Assembly (NCBI GenBank): GCA_012032285.1
Contig: JAAURJ010000004.1
Span: forward strand, 1 to 64,000
DNA from: Sphingomonadales bacterium
Lineage (GTDB): Bacteria; Pseudomonadota; Alphaproteobacteria; Sphingomonadales; Sphingomonadaceae
Length of the DNA stretch: 64,000 nucleotides
Direction: 5' to 3'
Under the pieces are notes generated by a model, which did no database searches, was not told the DNA's origin, and was given only the letters and a program-made list of their open reading frames with translations. The first letter of the stretch is position 1. The number at the start of each line of letters is the position of its first letter. This document shows positions 57,793 to 64,000 of this stretch, one piece after another. The translations under genes were made by a program, and so were the position numbers.

Positions 57793-57900
57793 TAAACAGG
57801 CTATTATGGCCTATCGCTTTACGGTCCAGCAAATATTAACATTTCCGGGCTAAAAATACTGAATCATGCTTTCCAGCGGGTCGCACCTTTGGAGATTATA

Positions 57901-58245
57901 ATGTCGGTAAGTGAAGAGCGTAATGATGATGACCGTCACTGGTTTAACGCCCGCGAATATGATCGCGGCGATGTTCAGATTTATGCGGACATAAGAGAGC
58001 AGGGCGCTGGCAAGCATAAGGTCAATATTATCGACCTGTCACGCTCCGGTTTTCGCATCCATTCGCTAACCTATATCAAGGTGGATAAAACCGTCTATCT
58101 GACCATACCGGGCTATGCCCCGTTGGAGTCTCGTATTGCATGGCATAAGGGCGATTTATACGGCTGTGAGCTCAAAGACCGGCTTCATATCGCTATTTAC
58201 GATCATATATTGAAAACGTTCCCGACACTGGCCCGAACCAAATAA
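57901..58245 (+). CDS. PilZ-domain protein
   Basis: 114 residues from ATG 57901 (GGAG upstream). Single PilZ domain: VNIIDLSRSGFRIHSL, the D/NxSxxG part of the c-di-GMP site, and GYAPLESRIAWHKGDLYGCE. The upstream RxxxR is only partly seen (NAREYDRGD), so ligand binding is uncertain. It could receive signal from the nearby GGDEF-EAL protein. Confidence 0.8.
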   Translation: MSVSEERNDDDRHWFNAREYDRGDVQIYADIREQGAGKHKVNIIDLSRSGFRIHSLTYIKVDKTVYLTIPGYAPLESRIAWHKGDLYGCELKDRLHIAIYDHILKTFPTLARTK

Positions 58246-58286
58246 CCCGTTTGCTCAAAAACAAATTATCCTTCCCCAAAAACTCT

Positions 58287-58831
58287 ATGGCAAAGAGCCA
58301 GCGGCGTGACGCCATTTGGGGAAAGACGAAGATGGTCATTGCATTGTTCATCATGCTGGGCGCAGCTTATCTTTACGCCATTGGCAAAAGTAAAAGCGAG
58401 ATCATCGCCGCACCAGCGGGTGTGATCATCCGCGCCGCCGACGGTGACAGCTTCTCCATCGGCACGCAAAAATACGCCTGCGCGGAATAGATGCCCCCGA
58501 ACGGGGTCAAATGTGTCAGGATGAAAATGCAAAAAAATGGCCCTGCGGCTTCGCCGCCGAGGGCGCATTGATGCAGCTATTGGCGCAGCCCGGGCTGAGC
58601 TGTGAAGCGGATAGCTATGACCGTTTTGGCCGGGCACTGGCCGATTGTTCAACCACGCAGGTCAAAGATATTGCCGCAGCATTGGTTGGGGGCGGATTTG
58701 CGGTATCTCAGGAATTTAACGGAATCCGCGATTATGGTCATGAAGAGGACGCCGCCCGAAGCGCCAAGCGGGCTATATGGCGCGGTCCATTCACCCATCC
58801 ACGCAAATGGCGAGATATGCACAATCGCTAA
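58287..58831 (+). CDS. Thermonuclease-family (SNase) protein (frameshifted)
   Basis: About 181 residues. An N-terminal membrane anchor or signal (MVIALFIMLGAAYLYAIG) precedes the nuclease domain: VIIRAADGDSFSIG, then RIDAPERGQMCQDE (in a new frame), YDRFGRALADC, and a later GHEEDAARSAKRAIWRG. One C is missing near 58475: QKYRLRG should join TQK to IDAPERGQ. The ADGDS and DAPERGQ motifs are the SNase Ca2+ and active-site segments. The true start is uncertain (TTG 58251 also possible). Confidence 0.8.
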
Positions 58832-59252
58832 CTCAAACGGTTATGGTCAGGGCCTGTCAAATGCCAAAATAAACCGTCATAATCATCCCATTGAGCAGCA
58901 CCAACCCCATTTGCGAAATGCCAAGCGCCTGCAAGGCTATGGTCGGCGGCATGGAATTACCCCATAATCCTTATTTTGATTTTACATCCACAGTCTGCAT
59001 AATTGTCGCGCAATAGCTGTGCGTACCATGAGGAGGATATATGTGCACAAACAGCTAAATTCCCACATATTTTTAGAGGTTAAACCACAAGAGGCCAAGC
59101 TTCCTTCAACCGCTGCATTATATGAAATTAGACGAAGCATTTCATGCATTTCACAAATATGTAAAATCGTGTAATTATATGATAACTACCGAGTCGCTGC
59201 TGGCTCCAAAAAAAATTCAGCGGGATTTTGACTCTTATTGGGTGAAAGAGAT
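58832..59252. other. AT-rich region with weak small-ORF candidates
   Basis: This 421-bp region is AT-rich from about 58960. It holds two weak candidates. One is a 43-residue frame from GTG 59043 to 59174 behind a perfect AGGAGG (59031-59036), encoding MHKQLNSHIFLEVKPQEAKL and more. The other is a 31-residue hydrophobic frame on the minus strand (58857-58952). Neither is similar to anything I know. Confidence 0.4.
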
Positions 59253-59444
59253 ATGCTGGATACGTTTTTTGAGTCGCGTGAAAGATCGCAGCGCGACAGA
59301 ATGGAAATACAGAATCTTTCGACCAGCTATGGCGAAGAATTTATGAACGAACTTCGCAGACGGGCGAATGACAAGAATTTATCACCGCGCGATAGAAAAC
59401 ATTGGCGGCGTTTGCTGCGTAAGGCCGAAAAAACGGCTGAATAA
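59253..59444 (+). CDS. Hypothetical basic protein, 63 residues
   Basis: ATG 59253, with GAAAGAG upstream, encodes MLDTFFESRERSQRDRMEIQ. A helix-rich basic C-terminus follows (FMNELRRRANDKNLSPRDRK, HWRRLLRKAEK). No named family recognised, but the regular helix pattern and length look coding. A longer reading from TTG 59238 is possible. Confidence 0.55.
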   Translation: MLDTFFESRERSQRDRMEIQNLSTSYGEEFMNELRRRANDKNLSPRDRKHWRRLLRKAEKTAE

Positions 59445-59547
59445 TTTAACTGAATTGCGCGGTATTTCGCGGCACTTTGGTTTGTAATATAAAACTGGGA
59501 ATATCACTTTTAGACAAAGCGATCAAACCCGGTGCTGTGTAACAACT

Positions 59548-59634
59548 TTGCCTGTCCGCCCCCGAGACCCTATCAGGACAGGCAACGCTCCGGCCCTCCG
59601 CCTCACTCCCCCCAGAGGCCGAGGGCCTTTTTTT
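59548..59634 (+). ncRNA. Candidate small RNA with two hairpins and C-rich loops
   Basis: The first hairpin is a perfect 10-bp stem TTGCCTGTCC (59548-59557) / GGACAGGCAA (59576-59585) with an 18-base loop GCCCCCGAGACCCTATCA. The second is a 13-bp stem (59592-59604 / 59615-59627) with loop ACTCCCCCCA and a T7 run, a terminator. C-rich (anti-Shine-Dalgarno-like) loops are the hallmark of some alphaproteobacterial sRNAs. No protein-coding frame fits well. The transcript start is unknown. Confidence 0.6.
59592..59634 (+). terminator. Strong rho-independent terminator
   Basis: GGCCCTCCGCCTC and GAGGCCGAGGGCC pair (one mismatch) over ACTCCCCCCA, followed by TTTTTTT. It ends the small RNA or the upstream 59253 gene. 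Confidence 0.85.
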
Positions 59635-59730
59635 ATATTTTACAGGACAATCGCGACAATTAGGGTCTTGGCTGCAAAACAACATCATTATTGTTGCGCA
59701 GCCGGAATTGCCGATAACATATGTTCTTAA

Positions 59731-60453
59731 CTATTTCTGTCCTGTTCCCTGACAGGCTTTGATCTTGCTTGGCTCTGGCCGCTGGCCGCTTGATTCAAAC
59801 CGCGCGAAATAACCGCCCACATCCAAACGCTCACTAAACCCTTTCAGGTGAAATCCGGCCGCTTCAAACTCGCAAAAGAGTAATTTAGGCGGAATGCCGT
59901 GCTGGTTGGTCGGACGATCACGGTCGACAACAATCACCTGCCCGCCTTTTGCTAAAGCAGGTTCCAGCCGCCATAAAAAAGCGTAAGGTTCGGTCACTTC
60001 ATGATACATATGGACCAGAAAAATCCGGTCAAAAGAGCCTGCTGGCAAGCGCGGATCATCAATTGCGCCTTCGGCAATTGCAACATTGTCAAACCGTTCC
60101 CGTGACACACGCTCGCCCAATCGGCGGAGCGCATCGCGGTTAATATCCTGCGCCAGAACGCGGCCCTTTAGTCCCACCCTTTTGGCGAGGCGAACGGTAT
60201 AATAACCTTCACCCGCGCCAATATCAGCCACAGTAGCCCCTTCCTCAATCCCGGCCCAATCCATCACCATTTCAGCTTCGCCCGCTTCATCACGGGCAGT
60301 TTCTGTTGAAAATTGCGTGCCCGCCACCGCCGATACAGCGCGAGAGGCCTTGGGGAATTCGAGCGCGGTTTCGGGCCGGCTGCTATTGCCATGCTCTACA
60401 GGTTTACAGGCGGAAAGCGCCAGCAAGACATAAAGGGAAATTCGGGAAATCAT
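59731..60453 (-). CDS. SAM-dependent methyltransferase with lipoprotein signal
   Basis: About 240 residues from ATG 60453. The N-terminus ISLYVLLALSACKPV has a lipobox (LSAC), so it is a predicted lipoprotein. The body is a class I methyltransferase: VADIGAGEGYYTVRLAKRVG (motif I), VLAQDINRDALRRLGE, FDRIFLVHMYHEVTEP. SAM is not known to be abundant in the periplasm, so the export signal is odd. Substrate unknown. Confidence 0.8.
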   Translation of the reverse strand: MISRISLYVLLALSACKPVEHGNSSRPETALEFPKASRAVSAVAGTQFSTETARDEAGEAEMVMDWAGIEEGATVADIGAGEGYYTVRLAKRVGLKGRVLAQDINRDALRRLGERVSRERFDNVAIAEGAIDDPRLPAGSFDRIFLVHMYHEVTEPYAFLWRLEPALAKGGQVIVVDRDRPTNQHGIPPKLLFCEFEAAGFHLKGFSERLDVGGYFARFESSGQRPEPSKIKACQGTGQK

Positions 60454-60776
60454 GCCCCGCCTTATCGCGCTTGGCATCGGGAATGAAGCGATTTTTCGTC
60501 TATTACCAATTTGTATATACCGCCGCCTTGCGTGGAACGGGCATAGCGCGTGCGCGATAAAGCCGCAATCCAGCCACCCCCACTCTGGCGAGCCATGCCC
60601 GAAAAGGGGAGTGCAGAAAACTTAGCCGTTTCGGCATGAATTCCCCATCCGCCCATGATTTTACACGTCCCGCCGCATCACCGCCTGCATGATCCATGCT
60701 TTAATTTGACATTAACTATGATGTTGCACAGAAGGGCGTCAGATAATTAGGGTCTGACAAAAAGTCAGGGGTCGTT
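60454..60776. other. Divergent intergenic region, no gene seen
   Basis: This 323-bp gap separates the divergent methyltransferase and M23 genes. TTGACA at about 60707-60712 is a possible -35 box for the M23 gene, but no good -10 stands 17 bp away. I see no gene or repeat. Confidence 0.5.
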
Positions 60777-63403
<2,627 letters not shown>

Positions 63404-63451
63404 TTTCATTCAAAGACCGCGAACAGGCAAAGTTTAGACAAAGACATTTAT

Positions 63452-63994
63452 ATGCCGGATATCATTATCGAAACCGCTCGCCTGATCCTGCGCCGTTTTG
63501 ACACTGATGATGCGGATCTGCAATATCGCTATTGTAATAGCGCCGCAGTTACCGAACATATTGGCGGACAAAAAGAGTTTCACCAGATCGAAGCAGCCCA
63601 TGCCAAAACGGATGCAAGCTTTGCCCGAAATGGCTTTGGCTTTATGGCGATGCAAGAAAAGCAAAGCGGTGTATTTTTAGGATATTGCGGTGCCAAATTG
63701 GTGGACTGCCCCCATGCCAAAAATAACGGCGATACCGAAATGGGATGGTTAGTGCGCGAAGATTATTGGCGGCGCGGATTTGCCTTTGAAGCAGCCAGCG
63801 CCTTAACGGCTTATATGTTCGAACGCATTGCCGTACCGCATATCTGCGCTATGACCAGCGAAAGGAACCTGTCATCATGGCGCTTGATGGAAAAGCTGGG
63901 CATGGTAAGGCGGCAAGAGTTGGAATTTGATGATCCCGATTATCCGCCGCAGGATAATCCCACGATCGTCTATGTTAAAGAGAATGCAAAATGA
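63452..63994 (+). CDS. GNAT-family N-acetyltransferase, RimJ/RimL type
   Basis: 180 residues. IIETARLILRRFDTDDADLQ at the N-terminus and EMGWLVREDYWRRGFAFEAA, then MTSERNLSSWRLMEKLGMVR, the acetyl-CoA site and final helix of the RimJ/RimL group. It acetylates protein N-termini or small amines. It is 48 bp after hemB. The stop overlaps a possible next start by four bases. Confidence 0.88.
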   Translation: MPDIIIETARLILRRFDTDDADLQYRYCNSAAVTEHIGGQKEFHQIEAAHAKTDASFARNGFGFMAMQEKQSGVFLGYCGAKLVDCPHAKNNGDTEMGWLVREDYWRRGFAFEAASALTAYMFERIAVPHICAMTSERNLSSWRLMEKLGMVRRQELEFDDPDYPPQDNPTIVYVKENAK

Positions 63995-64000
63995 TTGAGC
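63991..64000 (+). CDS. Possible start of a further gene (partial)
   Basis: ATGA overlap at 63991-63994 gives an in-frame ATG whose first codons read Met-Ile-Glu before the window ends. The coupling pattern suggests a gene; nothing more can be seen. Confidence 0.3.

Noticed and set aside
58857-58952. 31-residue hydrophobic frame on the minus strand
   Set aside because: It is short, with a poor ribosome site and no family; listed only as a weak possibility within the intergenic entry.
59122-59346. 74-residue frame in the AT-rich gap
   Set aside because: It overlaps the better-supported 59253-59444 gene in another frame and has no ribosome site.

Overview
The window comes from an alphaproteobacterial chromosome, most likely Sphingomonadales (a Sphingorhabdus/Sphingopyxis-like relative). 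This rests on the overall gene set: TrcR/DUF1013, DUF1192, an Asp-type (Mg-dependent) HemB, class II DAHP synthase, a petABC operon, a RibB with a degenerate RibA domain, and abundant short palindromes of the 'TTCGACAAGCTCAGG' and 'CCCTGAACTTGTTTCAGGG' kinds. I see no prophage, transposase, rRNA or CRISPR array. Two tRNA genes are present: Gln-UUG and Gly-UCC.

Layout. 1-6.0 kb: a minus-strand leucine/isovalerate catabolic cluster (mccB, mccA, MaoC hydratase, CitE-like lyase), interrupted by palindromic repeats, a small GIY-YIG nuclease gene, a remnant of an mccA 5' end and an AT-richer DUF2569 gene. 6.1-7.8 kb: ribH and an HTH-fused ribB. 7.9-18.7 kb: accessory metabolism and envelope genes (DUF2855, secreted alpha/beta hydrolase, OmpA-like protein, two nitronate monooxygenase-like flavoproteins, class II aldolase, TetR, dinB, MFS pump). 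18.9-24.2 kb: amino-acid permease, hinT, Gfo/Idh oxidoreductase, hisE, MarR and ilvE. 24.5-29.1 kb: tRNA-Gln, then a three-gene signalling unit (response regulator, LysM-FecR protein, CHASE2 histidine kinase). 29.1-37.6 kb: class II DAHP synthase with a 55-residue membrane protein, a cell-wall hydrolase, an AAA+ protein of the sigma-54-activator family without GAFTGA, a second two-component pair, an EF-hand protein and tRNA-Gly. 37.7-45.8 kb: petCBA, trmL, hemF, lipB, an Old Yellow Enzyme homologue and a cold-shock gene. 45.8-57.0 kb: acyl-CoA ligase, MBL hydrolase, trcR, quinone oxidoreductase, clpA, a GGDEF-EAL protein and recF. 57.2-64 kb: a sigma-54-type promoter before two tandem 39-residue paralogous peptides and pspC, then PilZ, a nuclease, a probable two-hairpin small RNA, a lipoprotein methyltransferase, an M23 peptidase, hemB and a GNAT acetyltransferase.

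Data quality. At least 19 genes carry single-base frameshifts (21 indels, 18 of them deletions), mostly in short homopolymers and including core genes such as petC, hisE and class II aroG. In each case the protein continues in another frame with clean family similarity. The simplest reading is uncorrected sequencing error, so I annotate these as whole genes and give the approximate break position.

Most interesting signals: the sigma-54 promoter / twin micropeptide / pspC operon; the GIY-YIG gene whose stop codon lies inside a covarying hairpin repeat; the C-rich-loop small RNA candidate; the LysM-FecR/CHASE2 signalling unit; and the duplicated mccA 5' end beside a compositional mosaic.
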